A DNA stretch of 64,000 nucleotides, taken from Drosophila miranda. Taxonomy: Eukaryota > Arthropoda > Insecta > Diptera > Drosophilidae. Shown piece after piece: positions 1-11,605 of this stretch. The stretch lies in contig NC_046678.1 in assembly GCF_003369915.1 (NCBI RefSeq), positions 1,426,001-1,490,000 of the forward strand, read 5' to 3'. The first letter of the stretch is position 1. Each line of letters begins with the position of its first letter. The notes below the pieces were generated by a model. It had not been told where the DNA came from. It was given only the letters and a program-made list of their open reading frames with translations, and did no database searches. Both the position numbers and the translations under genes were made by a program.

Positions 1-945
1 TATAGATGTCAAGGATCGTTGAATTGTCTTTAAATTTCTATACATTTTCGATTTCATGAAAAAAAGCGCGGTTAAAATCCATTGGAACTGAATTTTTTGT
101 TGAACAAAGGGGTATAGTAGTAATTTGTCTTTACTTGATTAGCTAAATAAATTATTGGTAGCAATAATAATAATTATATCAGGTTTATTTTATCGGCGAT
201 GCGTGTTTAATGTAATGTAATCAATTTTTAATGCCGAAATAGACAACCCACAAAAACTAAAAGAAATATATTAAAATGTATATAATACAATTGAATTGTT
301 AGATATATTAGATTAAAATAATCTAATAAACTCGTAAAACGACATTGTTACAAGTTACATAAAGCGAATTGTTGTTTCTTTTACAATAAAAGAATATAAA
401 AGTAAAGGTCATATTAATTTTAAATATAGTTTTATCACAAAATATAAAGTATGATAGGGCTATAGGTTATAGAAATTATTTGATTAGAAAAATGAATGCA
501 TTAACACTATACAAAATTGAACATTTTTAATAGTAACTATAAAAAAAATTAGCCAACCATTGCCGAAACAAGCGTCTACTGCGAAGAAGTGCGAAAATAA
601 AATGACATTTAAATTAAGAATTAAACAATAAAGAGATTTATAATTGATGCATTGAAACTGAGTTTAAAAAACGAAAAATCGAAAATACAACCCACCTTGA
701 AATTACATATTTGTTATATACCTGTTATAATATTATTAAACTAATTTATGAATATTACATAGCTGCAAATAAAGCATTTTAAACTTACGTGTTGGGTATT
801 TAATGCTAATGCTTTTTGTTGAGTTGCGGGAAATTATAATGTATGTGAACACATCTCTAGTACTTACTAAAAGAGTGATTTCGCTTAAGTTGCGTGTCTG
901 ATGTAAGAATGTAGATAATATTATTTTATACAAAGATAGGGTTGG
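1..945. other. AT-rich noncoding stretch
   Basis: This stretch is very AT-rich and has no convincing open reading frame, splice structure or recognised repeat. The only longer reading frame here (about 736-1059, - strand) lacks any family motif and runs into the LOA-like fragment that follows. I see nothing else in it. Confidence 0.6.
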
Positions 946-1396
946 GAGGCTGGCGAAAATCCTCAAGCTGAACTCTCCACTAAAGTGTCGGCTGGGCCTT
1001 GGGCAGCAAAAGGCAAGAGCGAGAGTGCTGCCAAAGACACTCCGGCGAACAAGAGGCAACGCGGGCCCAAGGGCGCTACCCTTCAGCTAAAGACGACGAG
1101 GAAGTTCAGACAGAAGTTACCAAGAGGCATCTGATTGTGGCTCTGATCGATAGAGGCGACGAGAATGGCAAGATGCCGGCAGCTTAGCGGAAGCTAGTTC
1201 ACACGCAGCCCTCAGAATCTATCTTCCCCCGAATGGAAGACTACTCCAACGCTACCATGCCCACCTTCGACGGCATCGGATGATTGAACGGGTTGAAGTG
1301 ATCCTTAAATGTAACGACGACACAACGCGGCAGTGTGCAGTTGAAAGCCCTGTGGCATGGGGCCAAGCTGTAGGTGGTAGACAGGGAGCTCATCTC
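946..1396 (+). mobile_element. LOA-like non-LTR retrotransposon, piece 1 (ORF1 part)
   Basis: This piece is broken ORF1 sequence of a LOA-like LINE. It matches the second copy at 62,140-62,400 closely: both share the run encoding ANKRQRGPK or SKRQRGPK, then a segment of the form KRH-IV-LIDR-ENGKM. The reading frame carries stops and shifts. The piece ends near 1396, where CR1-like sequence begins. The element resumes at about 3785 and again at about 15,250 in the same orientation and in the expected gene order, so the three pieces probably derive from one insertion. The clade assignment is by protein resemblance from memory. Confidence 0.65.
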
Positions 1397-2713
1397 GACT
1401 AAACCAACTAAGCATGGATTTATAAGGCGGCGATCAACCACCACGAACTTGTTAGAGTTTACCTCTTTCATTATTAAAGGCTTTCAAGGTAACTTATAGA
1501 CGGATGTTATTTACACCGACTTCAGTAAAGCATTCGACTCTGTAAACCATTCCCTTCTAGCACATAAACTTGACCCTTTAGGGTTTCCGCCCAACCTCCT
1601 GAGATGGATTTCTAGCTATCTTTGTTCCAGGTCTCAAAGAGTCCTCTTCAAAAACTTCCTCTCTTCACCAGTAAAGGTTTCTTCGGGAGTACCGCAGGGC
1701 ACCCATCTAGGCCCCTTACTCTTCACACTCTTTATTAATGACTTGCCTTCGGTTTTAACATACTCTCGAGTATGCGGATGATGTTAAACTCTGTGTCCAG
1801 TATAAGGACATTTCATTTCATACTCGCTTGCAATCCGATCTCAATAACTTTCAGTCATGGTGTTGTGCTAACTTTTTACACCTTAATGCTTCGAAATGCA
1901 AAGTTATGACATTTCACCGTTCTAGCCCCTTGTTGGCTCCCTATACCCTATTTGGTGGTTCTCTTGAGAGAATCACCCTGGTGGATGATCTTGGGGTTAT
2001 GTTAGACAAGTTAAAGTTTTCTGAACACATTTCTACCATGGTAAATAAGGCTATGGGCGTGCTTGGGTTTCTAAAGAGGTGGTCAAAAGAATTTGACGAC
2101 CCCTATATAACAAAGACTCTCTATACTACGCTAGTTCGTCCGATTTTAGAATACGGCTCCTGTGTATGGTGCCCTCAGTACAAAGCACACCAGGACCGTA
2201 TAGAATCAGTACAGAACAACTTTTTACTCCCATCTTACTCTAGTAGACTACTATTAGTAAACCTCCCATCCTTAGTTATACCGTTGTTCCTTCTATTTTG
2301 TAGATCGAATTATTCCTTGCATGAACCGTTTAGGGTCTTATGCTCGGATTATAATTCCCTCTACCATATATCCACCACTAATTCTCTTCCTCTTATTAAA
2401 TTACAAATCCTTACACACCTTTCTAGAAATTAGTAATTGTAGTGGTATTTGTATTTTGCTTGCATGCTTAGTTTCTTAGTAAGTTTAATGCTAATTTTCT
2501 TCGAATGTTAGTCTAACAGCTATCTTTCTTGCATGTTCGCGTTCGGTTCGGCTACGCGCCGTGCGTCATGCGGCAGCACCCCTCGGTCGGTTGGGCGGGA
2601 GGAGGGCTGCGTTTTGCCTGGGATCCGCGCGTAACTGCCTTCTGCTGGTTTCACACGGGCCACTTGACGGTGATCATTGCATGTCAACGTCCAAGAATAA
2701 AACGAGGGGGAAC
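1397..2713 (+). mobile_element. CR1-like non-LTR retrotransposon copy A, 5'-truncated
   Basis: The copy starts inside the reverse transcriptase (RT), at a HGFIRRRST segment, and continues through the motif-A region YTDFSKAFDS, the GVPQGTHLGPLL box, a YADDV active-site box (about 1768-1785, in another frame) and the thumb region (WCPQY, about 2170). The 3' end is near 2690-2713, after a GC-rich tail. Copy B on the other strand is very similar, and copy A matches its mid-RT to 3' end. A frameshift separates the GVPQG frame from the YADD frame, and copy B has the same lesion. The element sits inside LOA-like sequence. It could be another jockey-superfamily lineage, but motif wording favours CR1. 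Confidence 0.75.
1828..2433 (+). pseudogene. CR1-like RT C-terminal fragment (copy A)
   Basis: This 201-codon frame covers the RT palm/thumb region after the YADD box: a QSDLNNFQSWC segment, NASKCKVMTFHR, LVDDLGVMLD, and the conserved RPILEYGSCVWCPQY block. Compared with copy B it lacks one residue after LGVMLD (a 3-base deletion). It is not a functional gene: the N-terminal endonuclease and the first half of RT are missing and the upstream frame is shifted. Confidence 0.75.
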
Positions 2714-3776
2714 GTTGTGAGTTGCTGCGGACACCGCAACTCTACATTTATACCTGATACTTAGTCAGTATGGCTCTCCTCCGGCAGACGCCGAGAGAGA
2801 CAGAAAATCAGTCTGAGCGTGACGTCGGGCGCTGCGTAGCCACTGCAAATCGATTTGTTCCTATGGGCTATAAAAATGATCCGATCTGATCCAGATTTAG
2901 CAACCGGATAGATATGGTCATTATCTATGATTCTGCGTTTTTAGTTTTCTCGTATCGTCAATATTGTGGATGCAACAGATTTTTGTCCTTTGTGGGGGCG
3001 GAAAGGGGTGGGGCGAAATTGAGATATACGTTTTATAATGAGATCTAACAGAAGTGCGGATACCAAATTTGGTTACTCTAGCGTTAATAGTCTCTGAGAT
3101 TTGTGAATATCCCCAGATTTTCGTCCTTTGCGGGGGCGGAAGGGGGGTGTGGCGAAATTTTGAAACAAACTCGTCTCGGTCCGATATATTGGGAGTGTGG
3201 ATACTAAATTTGGTTGCTCTAGCTTTTATAGTCTCTGAGATCTAGTCGCTAATGTTTTACTCTAAGCAAAGCCGGCTATGCTACGTGTGTTAGAGAGAGA
3301 CAGGGCGAGAAAAAATGAAATTGTTTTCTTGATGCTGGCTATAATAATAATACGATCCAATTCAGATTCTGCAGTCTAAAATATATGGTCATTCTCTACG
3401 ATTCTGCGTTTTTGGTTTTCTCGTATCTTTAAAATTGTGGATGCCACTGATATTCGTCTTTTGTGGGGGCGGAAATGGGCGGGGCGAAGTTTTGAAATAT
3501 TCTTGTAGCAGTGACATATCACAAAAGTCTGGATCCAAAACATCGTTGCTCTAGCTCTTATAGTCTTTGAGCACTAGGCGCTAATAGGGGCGGACAGTCG
3601 GACGGACGGACAGACGGACAGACAGACATGGCTCAATCGACTCGGCTATTGATGCTGATCAAGAATATATGTATTTACTTTATGGGGTCGGAAACGATTC
3701 CTTCTGGACGTTACACACATCCATTTTCACCACAAATCTAATATACCCCAATACTCATTTTGAGTATCGGGTATAA
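2714..3776 (-). mobile_element. DINE-1/INE-1-like non-autonomous Helitron, copy 1
   Basis: On the - strand the element begins TATACCCGATACTCA near 3776, followed by a block reading 'cgtttccgaccccataaagtatatatatt', and ends with a gagttgcggtgtccgc segment near 2714. A GTCY-rich run (tccgtccgtccg type) lies near 3600-3630. The same organisation is present in copy 2 at 39,571-40,689. The terminal block resembles the Drosophila INE-1/DINE-1 consensus as I remember it. It has no coding capacity and lies between the CR1-like copy and the second LOA-like piece. Confidence 0.7.
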
Positions 3777-3784
3777 AAAATGGT

Positions 3785-4450
3785 ATCATCCTTCACCTTT
3801 GCAGTCCAAGGAGAGCGAACACTAAAGCTGCTGCAAAGAACCCGACTGTAAGGACCAGTCTATAATGTGTTGCATGATGGTAGCCCACTACCCAACGAGG
3901 GCGACCAGCATGTGATCCATAAGATCAGCAAGAAGGAGAAGGACCTGCTACAGCCTAAATACGGGAATATAATACATTCTAGATGATAAAGATGCGCATA
4001 CTCTACAGACAGCCGAGGTGAAAAAAGACCTTGGTCTTAACACCATCATGAAGGCCGCTCAGGGTCTTGCCCTGGAAGATTCAGAGAAAGAGGATGACGG
4101 TGACGTGACGATAGTAGTCAACCCGTCGTGCGAAGTTGTGTCAGCTACCCATGACACTGACGATACTGCAGCTCAACTGCAATAAGAAACTACATAAGCT
4201 AGCGTCGTCAGAGCTGCTCATAGCCATGGAGCAAGGGCCCGTCGAGAAAGCTTTGGTCCAGGAGCCATGGATTGCTTCATGCAATGCAGTGGCCGGACTA
4301 AAGTCCTCTAACTACAATTCAATCGCCTTAACAACGTAAGAAATACCAGAACCATCATATTCGTGCGACAGGAAACCAATTCTTACCTTATATCATACAG
4401 CACGAATGACCTGACAGTAGTGATGTGTGACGAGAGTATCGTGGTTCAAG
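3785..4450 (+). mobile_element. LOA-like retrotransposon, piece 2 (ORF1 end and endonuclease start)
   Basis: The piece covers the end of ORF1 (an acidic segment around EDDGDVTIVVNP, about 4090-4125) and the start of ORF2 with an apurinic endonuclease N terminus (LTILQLNCNKKLHKLASSE, from about 4150; QEPW, about 4258). Endonuclease sequence continues in another frame through NSYLISY and NDLTVVMCD to about 4430. The frame is broken after 4339. Sequence that continues the endonuclease (an AYCNISHDRPVPPED segment) reappears at about 15,280, so the jockey-like element probably inserted here. No target duplication was found. Confidence 0.65.
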
Positions 4451-4454
4451 AATA

Positions 4455-5085
4455 AGGCGTGGATGAAGCGGTAGAAAAATAAATTTTGCATTGCTCTTAA
4501 TTGTACGTTGTTTAAGATGGGATCTTATCTTCCTGTTGGGTCTTCCTTCGGGGTTGTTGCTTGGGTCTTTCGGTTGTATTTGATTATAAAATAATAATAA
4601 TAATAGAATTTGTTGTTTGCTATTACTCCTGGAGCAACTTATACAACAGTCGGAAAAAATTATGATGATTTAAAAAATAAAAATATTTGTGTTTATCAAG
4701 GTTGAAGAATTTGGAGGGGGATATTATTTGGTTTAATTATCTGTTCAGGTTTCTAGGGTAGAGGTCCTCTTCTTCATCCTGTTGGGCAGGTCGACTGGGT
4801 GTATTCTGGCCAGCCTACGCCGGTATCTTGTTCTCGCAAGACGCCTCGCCAGTATATTAGGGTGGCTTCTGAGCTTACAAATATGGTTTTTCGCTTAATT
4901 GTTGATAACATCACAAACGAGTGGTACGTTAAGGTCCTTGGCAATGTCCCGGTTACGGATATACCACTCAGCTCCGGAGATCCTACACAGAAATTTACTC
5001 TGGAACGTCATGATCCTCGCAAGTTTAATTTTGGCGGCAATTCCAAACACCTGAATGCTGTACTTCCAGGTAGGTGCTAGTGTTC
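4455..5085 (-). mobile_element. Jockey-like retrotransposon, 3' piece
   Basis: On the - strand the sequence encodes the C-terminal region of a jockey-clade ORF2: a KYSIQVFGIAAK block, FQSKFLCRISGAEWY, then a basic RRLARTRYRRRLARIHP run and DLPNR near 4790. A 3' untranslated region of about 300 bases follows and ends near 4460-4480. This matches the part missing from the jockey-like piece at 11,606-15,240. About 35-40 codons between the two pieces are absent, so the CR1-like insertion was probably accompanied or followed by a small deletion. Confidence 0.7.
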
Positions 5086-5763
5086 TAGGCGTTGACATGC
5101 AATGACTGCATCTTGCAAGAGGCGATGCAATTACTGCACTGTTACGCGAGGATGCAGGAAAGATAGCTGTTAGACTAATATTCGAGGAAAATTAGCATTA
5201 AAGTTACTGAGAGAACTAGGCATGCATTCAAAATAACATACCACTACAATTACTAATTACTAGAAAGGTGTGTAAGGATTAGTGATTTAATAAGAGGAAG
5301 AGAATTAGTGGTGGATATAATATGGTAGAGGGAATTATAGCATAAGATCCTAAGCGGCTCATGCAAGGAATAATTCGATCTACAAAGTGGAAGGAACAAC
5401 GGTATAAAATTGTAGCAAGTCTAATAGGAATCGTGAAGTTTATGCGGCTCAACAGATCAGGGCTGTCTATGTCACCCCTGATCAAGTTGTGCATAAAAAT
5501 CACACCAAGCATTTTTCTACGGTTAATTAAGAATGGGATGTTTACTAGAGTAAGATAGGAGTCTTATACCTTCATCCCAGTTAAGGCCCCGCAGAGCAAA
5601 GAGTAAAAAGTTTTTCTGTACTGATTCTTTACGGTCCTGGTGTACTTTGTACTGAGGGCACCATACACCGGAGCCGTATTCTAAAATCGGACGAACAAGC
5701 GAGGTGTAGAGAATCTTTGTTATATAGGGGTCGTCAAATTCCTTTGACCACCTCTTTATAAAC
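5086..5763 (-). mobile_element. CR1-like retrotransposon copy B, 3' piece
   Basis: This - strand piece encodes the RT thumb region (KRWSKEFDDPYITK; RPILEYGSGVWCPQY) and the 3' untranslated tail, which ends near 5086-5095 with a gcatgtcaacg segment shared with copy A. It stops at 5763 where the R1-like insertion begins. The 13 bases 5751-5763 are repeated at 9265-9277, where copy B resumes. Confidence 0.8.
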
Positions 5764-6114
5764 GCTGGTACGCAACTGGCAGTTGTGTGCCTGCCGCCCG
5801 TGCAGGCAAGAGCCCTGCTCATGGTGGGGAAACTTAAAGTCGGATGGACAAGCTGTAGGATCCGGGAGCGGACAGCTCAACGACGATGCTACAGGTGTCT
5901 GGAGTTTGGGCATCTAGCAATCTGGTGCAAAAGCGCGGTGGATCGCACCGGATGCTGCCTCAGATGCGGCGTGAACGGGCACAAGGCGGCAACCTGTCAA
6001 AGCGATCCGCGGTGTTTCATCTGCACCGCTAACAACAGCAATGAGACGAACCATTATGCGGGTAGCAGGAGATGTCCAGCAGCCAGGAGCGTGCCCAGCT
6101 TGCCGGCCCAATAA
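5764..6114 (+). pseudogene. R1-like ORF1 C-terminal fragment with CCHC zinc knuckles
   Basis: This is the last ~110 codons of a gag-like ORF1. Three cysteine/histidine knuckles are visible: CYRCLEFGHLAIWC, CLRCGVNGHKAATC, and CFIC...H...C. These bind nucleic acid in R1-clade ORF1 proteins. The N-terminal bulk is missing through 5' truncation of the element. The frame overlaps the start of ORF2 (6072) by about 40 bases in a different frame, as is common in this clade. Confidence 0.8.
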
Positions 6115-9100
6115 TGAAGGTTATGCAGCTCAACCTCAACCACTGCGCTGCGGCTCAAGACCTGCTGAGCCAATCCATAAGAGAATTGGCAATTGACCTC
6201 GCCATCCTCAGCGAGCCATATCAAACTAGGGAGTCCCCTGGGTTCATCTTGGATGCCACCAAAAAGGCCGAGATATGGCTATGCGGGGCCACACCATTGC
6301 AGCTTTCCCTCTCAAGCGCTGCTGCTGGGTTTGTGCGCGCCAAGGTCGGAGGTGTGTGGATATACAGCGTCTACCTTGCCCCAAGCCTGACGCTCTCCGA
6401 GTTCGCAGGTACTCTAGACAACCTAGCGGCTGATGCTAGAGGACGTCACCCAGTAGCCATTGGAGGGGACTTCAACGCGTGGGCTGAGGAGTGGGGAAGC
6501 GTGGCGACGAATGCGAGAGGTAGAGCTCTGCTGGAGATCATTGCGCCCCTGGACATCGCGCTCCTCAATGAGGGAAACCAGCATACCTTCTCCAGAGCAG
6601 GAATAGGATCGGTCATCGACCTTACATTTGTCAGCAGCTCACTTTTTAATTCATCGGGCTGGAGCATCAGCAACATCTACACAGGGAGCGACCACAGGGC
6701 AATTATATGGGACACAGGCCAACAGACGTCTAGCGTAGAGACAGCTGCGCCCAGATGGAGATGCTATCGCGCCGAAACGCTCAATACGGCCCTGTTCATG
6801 GTGCTTATGTCCAACCTCACGGCGAATGGAAATGCTGAATGCATGGCCAACCATGTCATGGAGCATCTGGAGGCAGCATGCACTGCCACCATGGCGCAGA
6901 GGAAGCACTACGGTCGCCACCACCAACCTGTGATCTGGTGGAACGAGGACATTGCCGCGCTACGCCGGGAATGCAACCAAGCTCGACGCCGCTACCAGCG
7001 CTCGCGCGGAAGCACTGCCTTTCCGCAATGGCAATCCACGTTTAGGGACTGCAGAAGGGCCCTCAAGGCGGCCATTAGGGATAGCAAGCGCCAGTGCTTT
7101 CTCAAGCTATGCGACTCTGCGGAGCAGGACCCATGGGGAAGGGCGTACAAGTTGGTGACGAACAAACTTTGCGCCAAGAGGCAGGCACCCCCATCGGACC
7201 CCGACACGACAAGATCCATCGTGGAGGAACTCTTTCCGCACAGGGCTGACCACTTTGGGGATGTCCGTTGCCTCACACTGCAACCGCACAGTCAGGCACA
7301 CATCGAGGAGGTGTCACTCGAGGAAGTCGAACGCGCAGCCAGGAGCATCAGCCCGAACAAGGCTCCTGGGCCGGACTCTATCCCGAACAGAGCCCTCTTG
7401 CTCGCCCTCTCCACGCGTCCGGACATCTTTGCGAAGCTGCTAAATCAGTGCCTTCGGGAAGGAGTGTTCCCTGTGAGGTGGAAAATACAGAAGCTAGTGC
7501 TTATTCCCAAGCCAGGCAAGCCGCCGGGGACAGCGTCGTCGTATAGGCCTATCTGCCTGATCGACACAGCGGGTAAAGTGCTTGAGAAGGTGGTTTGCGC
7601 GCGACTGGAACGCTCCATCGCGGAGGCTGGCGACCTCTCACCGCACCAATACGGCTTTCGCAAGGCCCGATCCACGATAGACGCCGTTCGTAAGGTGGTG
7701 GACATTGCCTCCGGTGCAATTGCCGGCACTCGGTGGAAAGGCGGCGCGAAAGAGTATTGCCTAGTAGTCACTCTAGACATTAAGAACGCGTTCAACACGG
7801 CGAGGTGGAGCTGCATCCTAAGGGCGCTGGAGAGTTTCGACACACCCAGGTACCTGCAGCGGATGGTACAAAGCTACTTTGAGAGAAGGCTGCTTTTGTA
7901 CGACACGCAGGCTGGCACGGAGGAATACGAGGTATCGGCAGGCGTCCCGCAGGGTTCAGTGCTTGGCCCCACTCTGTGGAACGCAATGTATGACGGCATC
8001 TTGCGACTCAGCCTCCCCCACGGAGTACACATGGTGGGTTTTGCAGACGATGTGGCTGTCCTAGTGGTGGCAAAAGACCTGTCCGTCGTGGAAACGACCT
8101 GCAACTAAACGATAGCGCGCATTCAACAGTGGCTGGACCTGGTCGGGCTCGAACTCGCACCCCGCAAAACAGAGGCAGTGCTGGTATCCAGCCGGAAGAA
8201 AGTCGAGACGGCCAACATCTCAGTGGCAGGTACCCTGGTTTCGTCCAAGCGCGCTATCAAATACCTTGGTGTCCCGGTGGACACACGTCTCTGCTTTAGG
8301 GAGCACTTGGCCTACATGGGCACGAAGGCGGCGACCACCAACGGTGCGCTCTCGAGGCTAATGCTGAACACCCGAGGACCAAAGCAATGGCGGTGACAAC
8401 TGCTAACGAGTGTCACGAAATCGGTGATGCTATATGCGGCGCCAATCTGGGCAAAGGCCCTTCGAACAGCGAGCTACGCACGGGGTCTGGCAGCCACGCA
8501 CCGCCTCTCTTCGATTCGGATCACCAGTGCCTTCCGAACAGTCTCGGATGAGGCAGCACACGTGATCGCGGGCATAGCACCCCTGGAATTCCTGGCGGAG
8601 GAACGGTCCACATACTACCAGGAAACACATGGCAGAGGAATGGACGCGGCGGCGAAAAGGCAGGTACGCATGGCGTGCAAACAGGAGAGTCTCAGAAGGT
8701 GGCAACAGCGCTGGGACACGACCACTAAGGGGCGTTGGACCCACCAGCTTATCCCGTCCATCGACGCGTGGGTAAGCAGGAAGCACGGGCAGGTCAACTT
8801 TTACCTGACTCAGCTCCTCAGTGGTCACGGCTGCTTCCGAAGCTACCTTCATCGCTTCGGGCACGCGGACTCCGCAGAATGCTCTTGGTGCGGGCACTAC
8901 GTGAAGGAGGATGCCGAGCATGCGATATTTTCGTGTGGCAGGTTCGCAGCGCAGCGCCAGCGGCTAGAAGAAGCGCTGGGTGGAGCCGTAGTCAAGCAGA
9001 GCTTGGTGCCGTGCATGCTCCTGTCCCCGGAAAACTGGGAGGCGACGAGCTGCTTCGCGGCGACCATTATGAGGGAACTGCGCGCTGTTGAGCACCAGAC

Positions 9101-9119
9101 AAGAGTCCAGTTAGTCTAA
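6072..9119 (+). pseudogene. R1-like ORF2 (endonuclease and reverse transcriptase), two stop codons
   Basis: This is one continuous frame of 1016 codons apart from TAA at 8106-8108 and TGA at 8394-8396. The order is: apurinic endonuclease (QLNLNHCAAAQDLL at the start; GGDFNAWAEEW, about residue 135; TGSDHRAIIWD, about 205); reverse transcriptase (KAPGPDSIPNRALL; SSYRPICLID; HQYGFRKARST; LDIKNAFNTA; AGVPQGSVLGPTLWN; GFADDVAVLV, about 655-665); and a C-terminal CCHC-type motif (CSWCGHYVKEDAEHAIFSC, about 8881-8937). The first stop falls just after the FADD box, so no full enzyme can be made. Both stops could be single C-to-T changes. The rest of the frame is intact, which suggests a fairly young copy. 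Confidence 0.88.
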
Positions 9120-9264
9120 ACGAAGCCTGCACATGTGTGAAGCATTGCTTCACGGCCGTACCACACATGTTGGGCTTGCATAGCCTAACCTTTAATATAG
9201 TTTGCTTTAAGTATAAAATAAGTTGTAAATACAAGCAATTAAATGGAATTTTAAAAAAAAAAAA

Positions 9265-11605
9265 CCTCTTTATAAACAAGCAAGTCCATAGCCTTATTTA
9301 CCATGGTAGAAATGTGTTCAGAAAACTTTAACTTGGTGTCTAACATAACCCCAAGATCATCCACCAGGGTGATTCTCTCAAGAGAACCACCAAATAGCGT
9401 ATAGGGAGCCAACAAGGGGCTAGAACGGTGAAATGTCATAACTTTGCATTTCGAAGCATTAAGGTGTAACAAGTTAGCACAACACCAGGACTGAAAGTTA
9501 TGGAAATCGGATTGCAAGCGAGAATGAAATGAGATGACCTTATGCTGGACACAGAGTTTAACATCATCCGCATACTCGAGAGTATGTTAAAACCGAAGGC
9601 AAGTCATTAATAAAGAGTGTGAAGAACAAGGGGCCTAGATGGGTGCCCTGCGGTACTCCCGAAGAAACCTTTACTGGTGAAGAGAGGGAGTTTTTGAAGA
9701 GGACTCTTTGAGACCTGAAACAAAGATAGCTAGAAATCCATATCAGGAGGTTGGGCGGAAACCCTAAAAGGTCAAGTTTATGCGCTAAAAGGGAATGGTT
9801 TATAGAGTCGAATGCCTTACTAAAGTCGGTGTAAATGACATCCGTATGTAAGTTACCTTGTATGTTACCTTTTATAATGAAAGGGGTAAACTCTAACAAA
9901 TTCATGGGGGTTGATCGCCGCCTTATAAATCCATGCTGAGTGGGAGATATAAGTGACTTGGAGAGATGTTGCAAGTGCAGAGTTAATACCTTCTCAAACA
10001 TTTAGGGAATAGCGGATAACTTTGCTATACATCTATAATTTTTTGCGACAGACTTGCTACCTTTTTTATGGAGAGGAATTATAAACGATTCCTTCCAGAT
10101 GGGGGGGAAGCAAGAAGAATAGATGGACAGGGTGAATAGTTTAAGCAAGGGTCCACACAGAGCCTCGGCGCAGTACCTGAGTACACAACCAGGAACCCCG
10201 TCTGGACCCGGTGAAAACACCGGCTTAACTAGTCGAAGATCATGAAGTAAAGAACATTCATTTAACCGTATGGGTACGGATGACCAGAGTAGCTTTCCTC
10301 AGAAAAGGAGGTGTGGAAAAATTGGGCAATAAGATCGGCCATTGCCTGATCATTATTTGCCGACGTATTACAAAATGATAGCGAGGATGGGTGTGCGGGC
10401 GTTCTACGCTTACTGTTTACGAAGCAGTAAAACTGTTTAGGGTCCTGAGAAAAACGTATCCTGCATCGAGATAGATGGTTCTTATAGCATTGTGCATTAA
10501 GATCTGAACATTTTGACCGAGCTGTTACATAGCGAGAGTGAGAAGTAGGTGAACCAACTTCTTGAAATTTTTTAAAATGTCTTGATTTTAAGTTTTTTAG
10601 GCTGGATAACTCTTTGGTGAACCAAGGGGGTTTTCCAGATCTAATCGGACAAGAAAGCGGGACACAAGAATCAAAAAATGTGCCAAGAGCATTGTAAAAA
10701 ATGTTTGTGCCTTTTATGACATCAGTGCACAAGTACAAAGCGGACCGATCAATATCCCTAATGAGGTTATTAAGCTTCGCAAACTCGGCTTTACGAAAGC
10801 AGCGGACACGTACAGGTAGCCTACTCGACCGATCCAATGCAGTTGGTCCTATATCTAGCGACAATTCGAAAGTAGGATGGTAGGCGTCTTCCGGTATAGT
10901 GAGCGGAAGGGCTCGGGTTAACAACAATAAGGTCGGATCCGATACAAAGCACAGATCAAGCAATCGACCCAGGGAATTTTTCACATGGTAGACTTGAGAC
11001 AGGGACAGGTCAAGCAAGCCGTCAACAAAGTCATGTCGTGACATGGGCACTAGGTTACTAGACTCGTTTACCGAAGACCAAACAGTTCCTGGGAAGTTGA
11101 TCTTTATCTGATAGCGAGGAAGAAACAGCAGTTAAAGCGGACAAATGGTGCTCATAAATAGAGATATCCGAAGAAGGTGGAATATACGAGCAAGTAATGA
11201 ATATAGCGAAAGCGGGAAGAATCAGTTTTACACACAGGAATTCCAGTTTCGGTTGAACCTGGACTGTGAAGTGTTCCGACGGGAAGTTAGAGTCCACTGC
11301 AATCAGAACCCCTCCTGCATGTCGAGACAAAAGGTCCTTTCTAAAAGTTGTGTACCGACCTGCCAAAACCTCGGAACTAAGAATGTCCGGCTTTAACCAG
11401 GTTTCAGTAAACACAATAACGTGGGAAGCAAATGCAACACTATCGCGGAAAAGAATGCTGAGCTTACTACGTAAGCCTCTAACATTCTGATAAGTTACTA
11501 AAAGAGAAGTTAGTTTTTTTGAGAGGTGGAAGCAGGACGAGAAGATGAGGAAGAAGAAGTTGAGGTTGAGGGTGGCACAATGGAATGATTTGTTAGAGTT
11601 TTGGG
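9265..11605 (-). mobile_element. CR1-like retrotransposon copy B, 5' piece (endonuclease and most of RT)
   Basis: Read on the - strand, the piece begins near 11,600 with a serine-rich leader. An endonuclease follows (CRGLRSKLSILFRD, FTETWLKPDIL, about 11,490-11,380, then further frames to about 10,800), and RT sequence follows that (PDGVPGCVLR; FIIPLHKKGSK; HGFIRRRST; YTDFSKAFDS; GVPQGTHLGPLF; YADD in a shifted frame at about 9,570; KCKVMTFHR). It is broken into at least five frames (11,414-11,058; 11,050-10,262; 10,220-10,002; 10,001-9,564; 9,517-9,251), so it is a dead copy. It lies within jockey-like sequence and is split at 5763/9265 by the R1-like element. Confidence 0.8.

Larger units (their letters stand above)
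5764..9264 (+). mobile_element. R1-clade non-LTR retrotransposon, 5'-truncated, with 13-bp target duplication
   Basis: This is a 3.5-kb element lying inside CR1-like copy B. It starts within the C-terminal part of ORF1, carries a full ORF2 reading frame interrupted by two stops, and ends in an A-rich tail (9253-9264). CCTCTTTATAAAC occurs at 5751-5763 and again at 9265-9277, directly after the tail. Splicing out the element restores continuous CR1-like sequence that agrees with copy A across the join. A generic target duplication outside rDNA means this is not the rDNA-specific R1 itself but an R1-clade relative. Confidence 0.88.

Noticed and set aside
2529..2764. Two overlapping GC-rich open frames of 63-67 codons
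   Set aside because: They lie in the 3' tail of the CR1-like element and the edge of the DINE-1-like copy. No motif or splice support was seen.
4799..5080. A 93-codon + strand frame that looked like a host gene
   Set aside because: The opposite strand encodes a clear jockey ORF2 C terminus, so this frame is its shadow.
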